This document shows, in pieces, positions 1 through 12,255 of a stretch of 64,000 bases of DNA; the stretch's first letter is position 1, and every line of letters starts with the position of its first letter. Source of the DNA: Haemaphysalis longicornis (Eukaryota > Arthropoda > Arachnida > Ixodida > Ixodidae); assembly GCA_013339765.2 (NCBI GenBank), contig CM023450.1:100853920-100917919 (forward strand), written 5' to 3'. Position numbers and translations under genes: made by a program. The notes beneath the pieces are model-generated. The model did not search any database, was not told where the DNA came from, and saw nothing but the letters and a program-made list of their open reading frames with translations.

Positions 1-905
1 CCCCAACCAACCAGAAGTGGAATCGGTACGTCCTTACATGGTATATTTTGCAACATGTTAGGCAGACAAGTTGCACTACCGAGTATTGAGACGGAGAAGG
101 TAGCCGAAAGGTTGATTGAAATGATTTCAAGAACAACAGGACGAAGCGCTGCATTTTTTGATATTTTTGAAAAGCGTTTTTGCTATTTCTTGAATGTGTA
201 CCAACCAGCCTAAATTTTTACCTTGTTGGAGAAATCATTAGTGACCGTAAAAAGTCTTTAACCTCAGTCCTGATGAAGGACCTGAGCCGGCTGCTCTCAT
301 TTATGCAGTTGCCAATCAAACCCTATCATCCCATGGCCAACGGGCTTGTCGAGCGGTTCAATGGCACGCTGAAGCAAATGATTCGCCGCCTGTGCCAAGA
401 GAACCCTAAAAATTGGAATAGATACCTAGCGCCTCTCCTTTTCGCTTACTGCGAAGTTCCCCAAGCCAGCCTAGGCTTCTCGCCTTTTGACCTTACCTAT
501 GGCCGATGCGTCAGTGGTGCAATGGCCATCGTGAAAGACCTATGGACAGGAGAAGGTATCTATGAAGACATGAAGACCTCTCATGGTTACGTTGTCGATC
601 TGAAACGACGTCTGGAAGATCGTGTTTTTCCACATTAACAGATTAGCTAAGCTAAGGTAGTGCAGAAGCGGTACTACGACAGAAGGGCGAAAAGGCGTAA
701 ACTCAGCGCCGGAAATCAAGTATTTCTCCTTCTCCCGTTCGACGCGAACAAGCTCATTCTGACGTGGTAGGGTCCTTCACTCTCCTGGAAAGAAGGAATG
801 ATGTCGACTACGCCATCGACCTGAGCACGCGAATGAGCTGGTTTCACATAAACATGTTGAAGGAATATGAAACCAGGGTGCCAGCTGCAGAAACACGCTG
901 ACAAG
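1..905 (+). mobile_element. Ty3/gypsy retrotransposon fragment: decayed integrase (catalytic core end plus GPF C-terminal domain)
   Basis: Integrase inserts retrotransposon cDNA into the genome. An integrase-like stretch (VALPSIETE, 70-96) comes first, followed after about 90 unmatched bases by the frame at 180-638. That frame carries an Asp in SDR at 243-245 and a Glu in VERFNG at 351-353, separated by exactly 35 residues, the spacing of the integrase D-x35-E pair; HPMANGLVERFNGTLKQ and LLFAY follow as in Ty3/gypsy integrases. The same frame resumes at 663 with a C-terminal domain (YYDRRAKRRKLS, then a GPF-like motif near 771) and ends at a stop at 899-901. In-frame stops at 636, 648 and 768 and a one-base shift near 775 make it a pseudogene. 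The first catalytic Asp would lie left of the window. Family assignment is firm; clade is not. Confidence 0.88.
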
Positions 906-1835
906 CTTCGGTCGCACTCCAATGAAAGGATGTGGAAGGGCAACCTCCTTATGAACCCTCTTTCCGCCGAACCTATGTCGTGAACCGACGAACGTTTTAT
1001 CCTTCGAACCGGCCCTTTTACTGCACCAATGTTAAAGTGAAAAGTTACACGTTGTTCATACTCCATCCTCTCAGTTCAGTTCTCCCGCCGCTATTCTTCT
1101 TGTGGCTTGGATTTATCGCTTCTGGGTTGTATATACAATTTTATAGGCTGCTACATAGTCAAAATGGCCGCGTATAAATAATTTATGGATTGTAGAATTC
1201 AACGTGCCCTGAAAAGAGCTCGTGCTTTCATTTATCACACCATACAAAATCTAAGACAGGATGATCGATCAGAATCTATTGGGTGAGAGAAAAAATACTT
1301 TTCGGAGCGTCATAATCACCGAAGTTATTAAATCCGGACATTTCGGGGCGGGTACTTTTTGATGTACATTTCGGCCTAACATTTCTTAAGGGTACCCCAG
1401 CCATTCAATCGTCACTGACCCTTGTTCGATAGTCTGTCACTTTAGGATGTCCTTTGGTGCTTTTTCCGTAACCGTAAAATTAAAAAAAAATGCAGTAGCG
1501 GTCCTATGTCAGCACAAAGACTCGGCAGCTGAACAAATAAATCTTATGTGATATAAAGCGACTATGTGGCCTTGGATGGGAAAACAGGCAAGTAGGAAGG
1601 AGGGACATCCGTAAAAGTTTTTTTGCACTAGAACTCGCTTTTCTTTTCTTTTCCGTGGGAGGCACTGGCTCGGGGTTTTGTGTCCTTTAGATGGGTATAA
1701 TGTCCAACATAGTTACTGAAACGCTTTACTTGGAGCGATATTGATGGCTTTTGGACGAGATAATAAATTTGGGCGTTTAACCGCAAGGGGCCATGTGAGC
1801 CGAGTACATTTAATGATCTTCCCCTGTCACAGCGG
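906..1835. other. Region downstream of the integrase remnant; possible LTR or 3' end, unresolved
   Basis: No recognisable coding motif. Sequence immediately downstream of a gypsy integrase would be expected to hold the 3' untranslated part and the LTR, and a TATAAATAA string lies near 1,174, but I see no second LTR copy in the window with which to define edges. Nothing else is recognised up to the SINE remnant. Confidence 0.3.
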
Positions 1836-1930
1836 ATCGTTAGCTAACGAGATTTTGCTGCCGAACACGACGTCAGGGTTTAAATCTCGGCAGCGGCTCC
1901 TCTTATTTTGATCGAGGAAGAAAAGAAGTT
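1836..1930 (+). repeat. Old tRNA-derived SINE remnant (Ruka-like), head region only
   Basis: The order of a tRNA-type Pol III promoter is visible: an A-box-like TTAGCTAACGAGA near 1,851, then TTGCTGCCGAACACGACGTC, then a B-box-like GGTTTAAATCTC near 1,877, followed by CGGCAGCGG and a GATCGAGG block. The same order, with better preserved sequence, occurs in the SINEs at 5,108 and 53,253. The body and the CAAT tail are not recognisable here, so this is an old truncated copy. Confidence 0.55.
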
Positions 1931-2145
1931 ACACCCGTATGCACCTAATTCCAGTGTGAGTCAAAACAACCGCAGGTGACCCCAATTATTCTGCACGCCT
2001 CAAAGCTCAGCACTGCAGTAAACGGCATTTTATCTCAGGAGGGATTTCTTAACATTACGCTGTAGGGCAGGTGGTCCCCTTTTTGCACTCTAACATTTTC
2101 CCACACATGAATAGGCATGCGAGCAGTACGGAGTGGAAGTGTTCA

Positions 2146-2624
2146 TTATCCTAGTACCCCCGGCACCTTCCACTGTACACTGTTTGGTGCGTAGAAGTGT
2201 AGCTTAAATTGATGGCAATCTGGCCGAACGTGTCCCCTGTGTTTTCTGCTGTGCCGCTCGTGTGTATTTTGAAAGACAATTTTAAAGCGAAGCTTTCTAC
2301 CTCTGCCAGCGGTTCTTTCGCGGCTAGCGGGACAATAAACTCCCAAAGTGGCGGAAGTGGCGGAGAGGGCGGAGGTTTTCACTTACGAAGCATGCTGTAC
2401 ATGGCGCCGCGAATTTACCCAGCGTTCCCCGCGTGGAGGTACCTGCTCGCCGGCGGGCGCGTCGGCACTACGGCTTTGTCGCCTGCTTTAGCGACGGTTG
2501 TTTTGGGCCTGTTCTGGAGCAGTTTCGCGTCCATTGCGCGCTTCCTTCGCACGGCTTCATTAACTTGTTCGACAGCACCGCCTGAGTAACCCGGACCCGA
2601 CGGAATTAAGTGGTCGTACAACAA
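2146..2624. other. GC-rich patch with overlapping open frames on both strands, function unresolved
   Basis: Open frames occur on plus (2,209-2,589) and minus (2,415-2,624 and 2,146-2,382). Neither strand shows a domain I recognise. A Gly/Ser-rich stretch is encoded on the plus strand around 2,340-2,375. GC-richness alone lengthens open frames, so coding is not established. Confidence 0.2.
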
Positions 2625-2772
2625 AGATACGTTAACGATTAGTTTGTATGGCGGGAAAACAAAATGTAGAGATTACATACAGACATCTGGCCGCTAGAGA
2701 AATGCTACCTCGGATTGACTTTGAGAATGTTGACCCCCAACAACACATGAACACATGGAAAGTAATGGGACA

Positions 2773-2791
2773 GGGGGGGGGGGGGGGGGGG
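2773..2791. repeat. Poly-G tract (19 G)
   Basis: An uninterrupted run of 19 G residues. Such a run is a candidate for G-quadruplex formation and is also prone to length errors in sequencing. Confidence 0.95.
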
Positions 2792-3424
2792 CTGCTTTTG
2801 TACCTCTTGTTGTGCGCTATGGTAATGTTTGGTAGAGTTCAGACGAAATACTCTTACAGCGCAAAAGCTCTGGCTAATCAGACCTTGAACAGTGGGATAG
2901 CGTGGAAGAAGGCGAGCAACCATACCGATCGGCACACATACACGTAATTATTGCAAGCAGTGTGTTATCTGTACAGTGAATTCATCGCACAGGCCAAAAT
3001 GTTTTGAAGAATACGCAGTTGCAGGTATAAAAATTTTCATCAGAAGCGACGGCGTCAAGCGGCCTTGCTTCGAAAATTTCCTGCACCAAAGGGTTTGTGT
3101 GACGAATATCCTACACCCTTATCCCTTCCAGTAGGGACAGAACAATCAACTCCACTACACCTCGGAATTTAGATCCGGGAGCAAATAATTTTGAACCAAA
3201 GTATCGTTTTGTGCGTCCTAAATATGGTCCTATGTATCCTAATGATGAAGCAGCGCTGTGAACAAAAACTCTGCTTACTTTTCTTGCAGAAATAGGGCTA
3301 GAAGAGTTTCTGTGAACCCTCTGAATACCTACATTTTTTACATGTGTGCATCTCCCCTCCCCCGCCCCTCTTTTTTTCCTTTTCTTTTTCTCTCTCTCTA
3401 TTTCCCCTCTCATCTCACTGTATT

Positions 3425-3487
3425 CACCGCCATCTGGAGTAGCAAGCCCTCCCGTTAGTGGGGCTGACCTCTTCAGCTTTCATTAAA

Positions 3488-3552
<65 letters not shown>

Positions 3553-3575
3553 CTATCTTATATATCTATCTCTCA
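3425..3575 (+). repeat. (CT)n microsatellite, probably a LINE-type 3' tail
   Basis: A (CT)n run spans about 3,491-3,548 and degrades into CTAT repeats. It is preceded by GGGGCTGACCTCTTCAGC and CATTAAAGGTTTCTCTC. The clearer LINE 3' end at 40,534-40,697 also finishes in TTTACTCTCTCTC after AATAAAG, so this may be the tail of an otherwise unrecognisable retroposon. The microsatellite is certain; the LINE link is inferred. Confidence 0.7.
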
Positions 3576-5107
3576 GTCTCTCTATGTATCCTAATGAATT
3601 TCACGCCGTCATGTCATTTCCGTCACGTCCAATAAGTGTAATCGGATGGTGTAGGATTTGGTGCAGTGGATATCTCTCCCGCCAAAAAAAAAGCTGTGAC
3701 TTGGATTCTAATCCTAGTGCTTTCAAGAGCTGTTCCCCATACGCATGCGCCCTGTCCCGAATGTGAAGAGGGGCTGGGTTCCAGTAGAGGAATTTTACAC
3801 CCATCATGGTTCGCAGAAAATCTTCAAAGTGACCGCGATTCCGCGCAACAAATTCAGTACGATAGTTCATAACCCGCGCTAGGATTAAGCAACGTTCGTT
3901 CATTTTCAGTTGAAATTGGTGCACGAACAAAATTAGTAACCGACAGAACGCATTCAGGCTAAGCCCTTTAAGCTAAGCTGTTGAGGTCCAAGAAAAGTAA
4001 ACGCTTTAATTTAAACCCTTCAGTAACTTGAGGCAGCGCGTGGACCGATCAGATTGCTTTTCGCTAGCGACTTCCGTTGCAAGCGGAAGCCTCCAAAGCT
4101 CCAACAGCTTACGCTGCCTTTTTTAAAGAAAAAAAACAAAAACAACATGACCAGGGGTTAGCGCACACGCACACTTCCAGTTCAAATCGCGGCCTTGACC
4201 TTTTCTCGCGCTAACCGCTGCTGACGTCAACGCGACAGCGGCGATTGCCCAATCACGTTGAACAGCTTTTGGAAGCTTAACTCTGAGCCCTGCCTGGGTT
4301 TGTCTACTCGCTCCGTGACAAATTGAAATTGAAGTTCTGTACGTGCAATTATACCTCGTTAAACGAGTCTAAATGGCCTAGGAAATCAGTTCTGTTTATC
4401 CGCAGTTTCACAAACTCGCTAGGAAAGGTACATACTATTATGTAAGTTCTTCAAGCATGAGTTCAGAAATGGTGTTCATCAAAGTAAAAAAGAATAACAA
4501 ACATTGCCACTTTTCCGTACTGTGTACTGTTTACCGGCGTTGCAAACTACAGTAATATAGTTTACATGCGTTATATATCAGAGCGTACGCATGCGTGGTT
4601 AACTTTAGCTTAACATGCATAGTCTTCTTGTGGCGCCTCAACGTTTTGTTGCTTGTAGCCTTCATAAGGGCCCCTTTATTGCTCATACGAAAGATTCAAA
4701 TGAGCCCCCGATTTGTTGTTTTAGCTTTTACAGACGTTCTTTTAATGGTGACAACCATTACTGAGACCATCGCCGGTTTGCCCGAACGCGATAAGTGTGG
4801 GAATAAGTTCTCAACTACGACTTCAGCTCTGTCTAGGTAATAAGTCGTTTGCTCGAAACTGATACAAACGCTCGGTTAAGGTAGTGTTTCCGTCGGGTTT
4901 CCTGTCAACCGGCTTATTTGCCGTGGCTGACTTCGTCTTATTGGCGTCTTTTTCGTAAGCGGGAACCTAATCGGGAACTTATGTGTACGGGCAAAAGGGC
5001 CCAGTTCTCGTAGATTGGAACGTTTTGGTGTTGGGAGGCGCTGATGACAAAAGGAGGAGGAATAATCTGAAGGAGGTGGGTTTAGAGGAGGAATAAACGG
5101 AAAAGAC
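3576..5107. other. No recognisable feature
   Basis: AT/GC-mixed sequence with only short unsupported open frames. I see no transposon motif, RNA gene or convincing exon. Confidence 0.4.
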
Positions 5108-5323
5108 AAGGCGTTGCGCTACTGAGCATGAGTACGCGGGCTCGATTCCCTGCCGCGGGGGCCGCTTTTCTGGTGGAAGCGAGAATCCAAAACGCCCGTG
5201 TGTACGAGATTTCGGCGCACGTTCAAGATCCCCATGTGGTAAAAATTAATCCGGAGCCTTCCCCTACGGCGCACCTCATCGCCTGCGCTGCGTCGGCGCG
5301 TTAAACCCTTCAATCAATCAACC
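5108..5323 (+). repeat. tRNA-derived SINE (Ruka-like), nearly complete
   Basis: The copy starts with a tRNA-like head (AAGGCGTTGCGCTACTGAGC, then the B-box-like GGGCTCGATTCCC at about 5,139) and continues into a body with GTGTACGAGATTTCGGCGCA, CAAGATCCCCATGTGG, TTAATCCGGAGCC and GGCGCGTTAAACCC. It finishes in CAATCAATCAACC. Head, body and simple-repeat tail in that order are the layout of Pol III SINEs mobilised by LINE machinery. The resemblance to the tick Ruka family is from memory of its style. Two more copies lie at 53,253 (plus) and 58,094 (minus). Confidence 0.75.
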
Positions 5324-6563
5324 AAGGGAAAGGACATGAGTTTAAAAATGCTAGAGATATTGATGTCCTCTGTTTCAATTGCTTCAAGCGTTTTCAGACT
5401 ATAAGTGCTACAGCTGCCCGCTAAACCACTCCAAATCTTCCTCTTTGATGCTAGTTCAGCCTGCGTCGGCTTGATGATGAATGTTCTACGAACGACTGTC
5501 AGCTCCATTTCCTTTCTATTATTTTTACTCTCAAGGTGTACTACAAAGACACTGCCTTTCTCGTACGCTTGTAGTAACGTCGAATAGAATATCAAATGAC
5601 GACCGTTAAAGTTGTCCCCTTTGTTTGAATTTCTCCTCTTTTTTCCCTCTTGCAGGTATCGTCGCGTATTTTAAAATTTTCTCCAGGAGACAGGAGTGCA
5701 AGAAAATTTGATTAAAAATAAGATAAATATAAAACTAAAGTGGGCCACCCCAGGGCACTGCACGGCAACCTTTGATCGTAAAACCATGACCCTATATGCA
5801 CGATGGATCAAGTCTACAAGAAGCAGCCAGCGCATCTTAAACTAGCACACACTGCCCTAGGGAAGGTCGCTTTAGAATCTCCTCGTATTTGCTCTGCACC
5901 GCTCTCCGTAACCTCTTTATTCGCCACTTCTATCAAATTGTCCGCCGTTCTTCGCCGACGATGGACGCAGGGCAATGGCGGTCGAACGAAGTTTCGTCAT
6001 TAGCGACGCAGCTTGAGATAGTGCTTACGTACCCGACATTTCGGCCGAGCTCTTGCACTTGCGTTCCGGCTGTGTGTTTCTCAAGGCTGTAAGAGTAAAA
6101 TCAACTTTCTTGGCCCCGCTTCGTCGGCACTTTCGAAAGGCAATGGGTAATTGAATTGATACAAAGCCCTTGACGTTTGTATTGGCTGTGAAAGGAAGCA
6201 AAGTCCCCGGAGAGATTGACTTGAGACACAAAAGGAGACAGTGTGTTTGATGTAGAAATACCATGAATCATTAACTGAATCAGCAGTCAACAAAGTGCCA
6301 ATTAACCAAATACAATGCCTTCGATCACGTTTTTTTCTTTTATGTGAGGGGGGAGGGGTTTTATCGGTGAAACGAACATTTAGTAATAATATTGGAGCAG
6401 GATAGGGGGCAAGTCCTCGCATTTGTTGATTTACTGAAACAGCGTGAAACATGAAAGCTGTGACAAGAAATGGAAGCATCAGTCTGGATCTAAACATACA
6501 CTAGTACAGACACACACTAAGTGATGCCTGAGCCCATGATCGATTTTTTTTTTTGCATCGTCT
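5324..6563. other. No recognisable feature
   Basis: A minus-strand frame at 6,081-6,497 starts with a hydrophobic signal-like stretch but has a poor start context and no known domain. Nothing else is supported. Confidence 0.35.
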
Positions 6564-6638
6564 CCCCCCCCCCCTCCCACACACACATAGGTGCTCAAAT
6601 TATTTACGTGAACTGCACCGACCCCCCCCCCCCCCCCC
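6564..6638. repeat. Two poly-C tracts with a short (CA)n
   Basis: A C11 run at 6,564-6,574 is followed by CACACACA, and a C17 run lies at 6,622-6,638; a T-run precedes them at about 6,544-6,554. This is low-complexity DNA. Confidence 0.92.
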
Positions 6639-6639
6639 T

Positions 6640-8445
6640 ACGCTCCCCCCCTGTCAACAACGTCAAAATACCAAGTAACAGAGGCGCGAGTTTTACTAAC
6701 TGGTACGTGTTCTAAGCTGCTGTGTTGATTTCCCGAACTTCGACGTTTCAAACTCAACAATTCGAGAGACGGAGTTTTCTTCTTCTCCTCTAAACTAAAG
6801 CAAACGGCTGACGTTTACTCCTCTTCGGCGCAGGCATAAACGCGCCCATACGATTTTACCCTCGCACGCCGAACCCTTTTCCTGTCTGGCTTTCCTGGAA
6901 ACAAGAAATACCCGCGTGGGTCAGCGGGAGGGTGACCTTGGGTATAAGTATCAATGTCACGGTCAGTAATTTGGGGAAATCGTAAACGCAAGTGAGGCTG
7001 TTACCGCATTTACACACCTCCTTTTCTTGCGAATCTCGCGAGAAGCCGTTGCCGGCGAAGCGGGTTATTTGCAAACAGGCCTAAGCACAATTATGTCTAC
7101 GTCAGGAGACCTATATCGACGTGGGTTCGGAAACTGCGGTGACGGATCAGGGTTCACCCTGCGGAGGGCAGCGAAGCCGTAAAACGAACGGGCAGTACTT
7201 CCTGTCATCGCGTGTTACGCCCGAGATGTTTATATCAGGTCCCAGTTTATACCCGCTCCATTTACAGCGTGCGGAAGTCGTGTGCTTTTTCTTTTTGTTG
7301 CTTTTCGCTTAATTTGAATTGCAGCTGTAAATGACACGACAAGCCTGCTTTTATTGTAGGAAGAAAAAAATCCCTGCTTAAATGAAGGTTTATTGGCGAT
7401 CGTAACTTGGGTAACAAATGTTCAGGGCTTCTTGACGCCAGCGACATTGTGGCCGCAGATTGGAGTTTTCGTAGCCGTAACGAGTAAGGGGTCACTTGGG
7501 ACGTCGTGATGAAGAGCTGCTACCGAATAATTTATGCCTCCTGGTCCTCTTTACGAGGCGCAGATTTTGGCTTTTCGGTGTTAGCACCTTTGAACGCAAC
7601 TGATGTGCAAGATAATTGAACAGGCACGAAGAATTCATTATCCGTCTATTTCCACCGTAAATATTTTTACGGTAAAATTTCCTTGTGGGAGTTTGCTGTC
7701 TTTTCTTCCATGTCTTCGAGCCGCCCACACGTTTCTCTGCTTTTAATTTGAGTAGTTATTTTCTTCCTTAGTATCCTTTCAAGCGTAGATTTTCACGTTA
7801 GCGAAAGCTAACGCATGCTCCTCATAAAACGCAGGTATCGCATATTTTGCGCGAGCAAAAAAGAGAAATAATGATGCATCATTCTTTACGTGGTTGTCGT
7901 CCGCGAGTTCGGTGGTGATACGCCTTTCATATTATTTCGTTTCTGTAAGGACAGCAATTGGAAGAATGACCCCTGCGTTGCGTATGCTGAAAGCAGTTTG
8001 AAGCTCGCAGCCACATTGATAAAGTTCATTGTCTTGTTTTTCCTGCCAAATGAACGTCGCTGCACCACGACTGGCTACTAGATGCCCTGAAGGAAACAGC
8101 GCCATTATAGTCTGAGCCGAACAGGTGGCATTATTTTACAGGTAAACAGCGTCACATACACCGGTCTTCTTGTTATCACTACTTCGACAGAAAAGCAGCT
8201 GCCGCTGCAGGCAATCGAGCTATCCATATTCTGAGTTCAGGAACACAACGTCTTACCCATTGAGTAACAATGCTCAGGGTGAAATTAATCGCACTATACT
8301 GTGAAACAAACGTCTTGCAAAGAAACTCGTCGTTGCTTATACGTTTTCTACGACCATTAATAGCTTGAAAAATTTTGCCCTTTTAAGTGGCTGACCTTTT
8401 GTTTCTTAGAGATTGTGCGAACTTTAACTGTGAATGCTGCCCGGC
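6640..8445. other. No recognisable feature
   Basis: Short open frames on both strands only. No motif or repeat partner was found in the window. Confidence 0.4.
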
Positions 8446-8449
8446 CGGG

Positions 8450-8550
8450 TTCGTTGAAAGATTGCGAAGCCTGTTTCTTGAAGCCTGATTTGTGAATCCC
8501 GGCTTCGTGAAGCCTGTTGGGTGAAGTTTCATTCGTGAAGCCCGCCGTGT
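8450..8550. repeat. Degenerate minisatellite (TGAAGCCTG-like core)
   Basis: The core GAAGCCTG or a close variant recurs about six times (GCGAAGCCTG, CTTGAAGCCTG, GTGAATCCCGG, CGTGAAGCCTG, GTGAAGTTTC, CGTGAAGCCCG) at roughly 14-20 bp intervals. Confidence 0.6.
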
Positions 8551-9398
8551 TTCCCGCCAGCCTCTCTGACGTCAACCAGCGGCTTAGCCGCCATTTCCTG
8601 TCATCGCAAAACTTCGCCAATGATGTCAATTTATTATTGGAATCCGAAAGGATCTTGATGCCTTAGATTCAGGATGGCGTGTTGGCACCTTAAGGAGGTG
8701 GACCATATCACTTAGAAATAGAACTTTGGCACCACGTCTTTCTACCATTGCAAAAGTTTTGATAGCTTTCCCTCAGTACTACCCTTACTGCGGGGAACCA
8801 AGCTTGCAGAATAAGTGAAGGAGTGTAGGTTCTATTTGCAATAAAAAACACCACGAGCGTTCCAAGCAAAACGTGGAACCTATCTAGCGAAATCTTTCGC
8901 AACTGTTGCCACTTAATTTGTTAAAATGTCGCCAGAAACTATAGTGGCGCGGGCGACAGCATGTGACGGAGTGATTTTTTTTTCTTGCAGTGGATGTAGT
9001 GTTTCATTTCACAAAAATCAAGCATTCATGAATATTGTTATAAATGGATACTGTAGATATCGCTCATCTATTGATTTTCTGCGTTATATTTTCGCAATCT
9101 CTTGTTCTTGTTCAACAATATTGATAATTATCAGCCTTAACACCAAACCTAAACGTTTAGATTTGCCAGTAGGTATATAAGACCATTGCGCAGATATTGT
9201 TTCACTTTGGCAGAGGGGCTGAATTGAGTCACTAATACACAGACAGGCATACAGACACGCCAAAATTTCTGCGTTTAAGTAGCCCAAGAAAGTCTATCGT
9301 CTTCACAAAAAGTGGGTCACTGACGGATGCGTACACACGCGCACGCACACGAAAGAAAAAGGCAAATTAGAGAGTTTTCTGGATGAGTGATGAGTGAG

Positions 9399-9544
9399 GT
9401 GAGTGAGTGAGTGAGTGAGTGAGTGAGTGAGTGAGTGAGTGAGTGAGTGAGTGAGTGAGTGAGTGAGTGAGTGAGTGAGTGAGTGAGTGAGTGAGTGAGT
9501 GAGTGAGTGAGTGAGTGAGTGAGTGAGTGAGTGAGTGAGTGAGT
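9399..9544. repeat. (GAGT)n microsatellite, about 36 units
   Basis: Near-perfect tetranucleotide array about 146 bp long, preceded by two irregular units. The long Thr-His-Ser-Leu frame it creates on the minus strand is an artefact of the repeat. Confidence 0.97.
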
Positions 9545-10260
9545 CTAATTAAGTAATTATTAGTTATACAGGGCCTACATCCCTGTTTCTCTAACATTTC
9601 GAATGCCTTCATGCCGACTATCGTTTGACTCAACCACGAAGCTATGCGGTTTTCCGGCGTTTATAATAAAAGTCAACTCACATATCCCTCGAGCAGACAA
9701 ATCATTACAAATGTCATTGGAAGCTTTCAATTGCAGTGTGTACATTACTTTTTCCACGTCCTGCTTTCGCAAAATTGTTTTTATGATGCTCTACTGACTA
9801 GACCAACGCATTGCCTTAAAAAGTTCTGCTCCCCTTGCCTACAACTAATGCACGCTGCAATGCCAAAGATAATTTTTGACAATAAATCTATACTTCATGG
9901 GAAGAGTATGTTTTTTATAATTACTATCATATTTCCCGCTTTGATTATATTCAATAGTAGCTGTAATACATGTTTATCTTCTCGGATTTCAACCAAAGGT
10001 AATTGTGGCAGGACAAAAAAATGTCGGTGTAGCCAACGCAAACATGGGAAGATAAGACCACCGCGCACGACATGAAAGTAGCGAAGCTGTACGCAACCTG
10101 CACGACCATCCCGACGGTTCAAGTCCACGATTGCGGCCGATTTGCTTCTTCTTCGCTGCCGCAACGACCTTTACTCCATCTTTGCTGCTATAAGTGTGAG
10201 CTTCCTTCATTTCTTTGGAAGTGATAATCACTGGACATCACCCTGGAGGGACGTAGGCTA
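9545..10260. other. No recognisable feature
   Basis: Mixed sequence with several overlapping short frames on both strands. No domain or repeat was recognised. Confidence 0.35.
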
Positions 10261-10274
10261 TTAAGTTTCTTTCC

Positions 10275-10525
10275 TTTTCCAAGCAAGTGTTGCAACGATT
10301 TCGGGAGTCTTTCTCGTTCCGAGCAAGTGTTGACACGACTACGGCGAGCGCTGGATTTTTCTTTTCGGCTAATTTTGCCAATCTCCATAAATAAATGTGT
10401 GTCGCGGATGCTGGGCAGTCGCCGCGAGGCGCGCCACACGAGCACTTGGCATTTTCATGGTTTTTTAAAATGCTGGGCGGTCGTTGCGAGGCACGCGTTC
10501 ACGTGTGCTCGGCATTTTCTTGATA
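10275..10525. repeat. Two adjacent short tandem duplications
   Basis: AAGCAAGTGTTGCAACGA near 10,280 is echoed by GAGCAAGTGTTGACACGA near 10,320. Then a ~52-bp block beginning TGCTGGGCAGTCGCCGCGAG at 10,409 recurs, diverged, at 10,471 (TGCTGGGCGGTCGTTGCGAG), a 62-bp period, both copies ending in GGCATTTTC. Confidence 0.7.
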
Positions 10526-11700
10526 TTTTTCGCTCCGGACATAAAAACTAACGATTTTGTTTAACGTGATTTATATTTGAGGATACGAAGCCCTCCGCCG
10601 CCCCCCCCCTTCCCCTCCCCCGAATTTCATTTATAAGTAATCAGTTTATTAGAAAACAGTTACACATTTTCGGCCTAGTTTAGCTCAGTAAAGAACTAAT
10701 TTACGGTGTTATGAAAACAGAACCTAACAGCAGCGGTGTCACCTTGACATATCCAGGGAACGTTTAAGCTTTCAAAAGCCATTAGAAATTGAAGTACCTG
10801 TTCTAGGAACCGTGTGCAGCGCGAATCTCGTTCGAGGGCTCGAATACCATTCGGCTCAAATATCCTGTCGATTAGTTGGTGGGGTTCGGGTATTGGTTAG
10901 TCCGCTATAGTTTGGCCGACTATGGGTAAAACTTGGAAAATGCAATGGATATCAGCTCGTGTTTATAGTCTGTAATGTCACTAAACCTTTTGCGCGCCGT
11001 GCTATTTTTACTCATGTATATTTCTACCCGCAGGCCGGAAAAAGACTGACAGGCTCCCCTAGGTTCTGCAGGCCGGTAAGTCATCCTTACCGCATTTTGT
11101 ACATAGAGTAAACCTACGTTATAATAAAATCTATTTGCCCGAAATCTCGCTGTATTCGATATGATTTATGGTACCTAGTGAATTGCATTAAGATCAGATC
11201 TCCGCTTTTAAACAAGCAATGCTTATAAGAAGCAAGTTTTCTGTCCCACGGAGTTTGTCATAAGGAGGGCTGGTAGTGTTTTATTACAGTAAGGCTTAAC
11301 CCATTGCCTCTGGATGCATGTATGAGAGACAAATAGAACCGCCGCTTTTCCACATGTTGGAGGGATTCTTTAACTATTTGTGACATTTTTTGGAGACATA
11401 CTTTTGTGGAATAATGACAAGTCACGTCTTTCACACTGCGACTAACCATACAGCGATTTCCGCACTGTCGTTCCATGTACATGGCACCGGGCTACCTCTT
11501 TATTGCTTCTCTTTACGTTGGTGTAGCTACACACCAGCCGAATGAAATAAATGTGGCCTGACTCCCAGCGCACCGAACTTTTCGTCCATTGTCAACGCAT
11601 AGAAAACGCGTTTTGAAGTTACTATTATTGTAATTAGCCTATGGCTGATATGCACTATTCTAACGAATATACCGTACATTATGACTCATCTATTCATAAT
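10526..11700. other. No recognisable feature
   Basis: Apart from a C-rich run near 10,600, no gene, transposon motif or repeat partner was seen. Confidence 0.4.
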
Positions 11701-11701
11701 G

Positions 11702-12255
11702 AGTAACCACGAACAAATCTTTGACCCGACGAGGTGAAGTATTTTTAAATATTTGACTAATGCAAAAGGCTTTCAAGCGTTATTATTTTAATAAAAGTCA
11801 GTCATTAAACAAAACCACCAACATTTTTTTCGACAACTCTCCTGCGCAAATAAGCCCGCTGGTATTTCTTTCCAGCTTAAAGTGGGCGTGGGTCAACCTG
11901 CTACCAAATGCATAACAGCGGTGGCTTTTTTTTTACGCGTTGGGTGCACTGATCGTGTTAAGGTGTATGTACAGCTTCAGAATACCTTTACAACATTCCA
12001 GTTAAAATATGAAAAATAACACCACTCCCCTGCTAATTTTTTTATAATCACCTTGCATTGATATAGTTTCTTAAATTCACATAACAATGATGATCCTTTG
12101 GAGATAAAAAAAAAACACAAATTGCTGCGTAACCACGAACACCTCTTTTACCTGAAAAGAGAATGGCAATTCTAACTATTTCCCAAAGTGTAAAACTTGT
12201 TCGAAGGTTGTTATTTTAACAATAAGGAGTCATTAACCATACCCACCAAAACGCG
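11702..12255. repeat. Degenerate direct repeat pair, period about 425 bp
   Basis: Block 1 (11,702-11,831) and block 2 (12,127-12,255) share GTAACCACGAACA at the start, a TTATTTTAA..AAAGTCA/GGAGTCA core, CATTAAACAAAACCACCAA versus CATTAACCATACCCACCAA, and similar spacing between these islands. They look like two diverged units of a former tandem repeat. Confidence 0.55.

Noticed and set aside
4150..4205. A-box/B-box-like pair
   Set aside because: Spacing between the boxes is too short for a tRNA-type promoter and no stems form.
6081..6497. 138-codon minus frame with a signal-peptide-like start
   Set aside because: Poor start context, no Cys pattern or domain after the hydrophobic stretch, and no neighbour support; chance is sufficient.
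9367..9633. 88-codon minus-strand frame rich in Thr-His-Ser-Leu
   Set aside because: Produced entirely by the (GAGT)n microsatellite.
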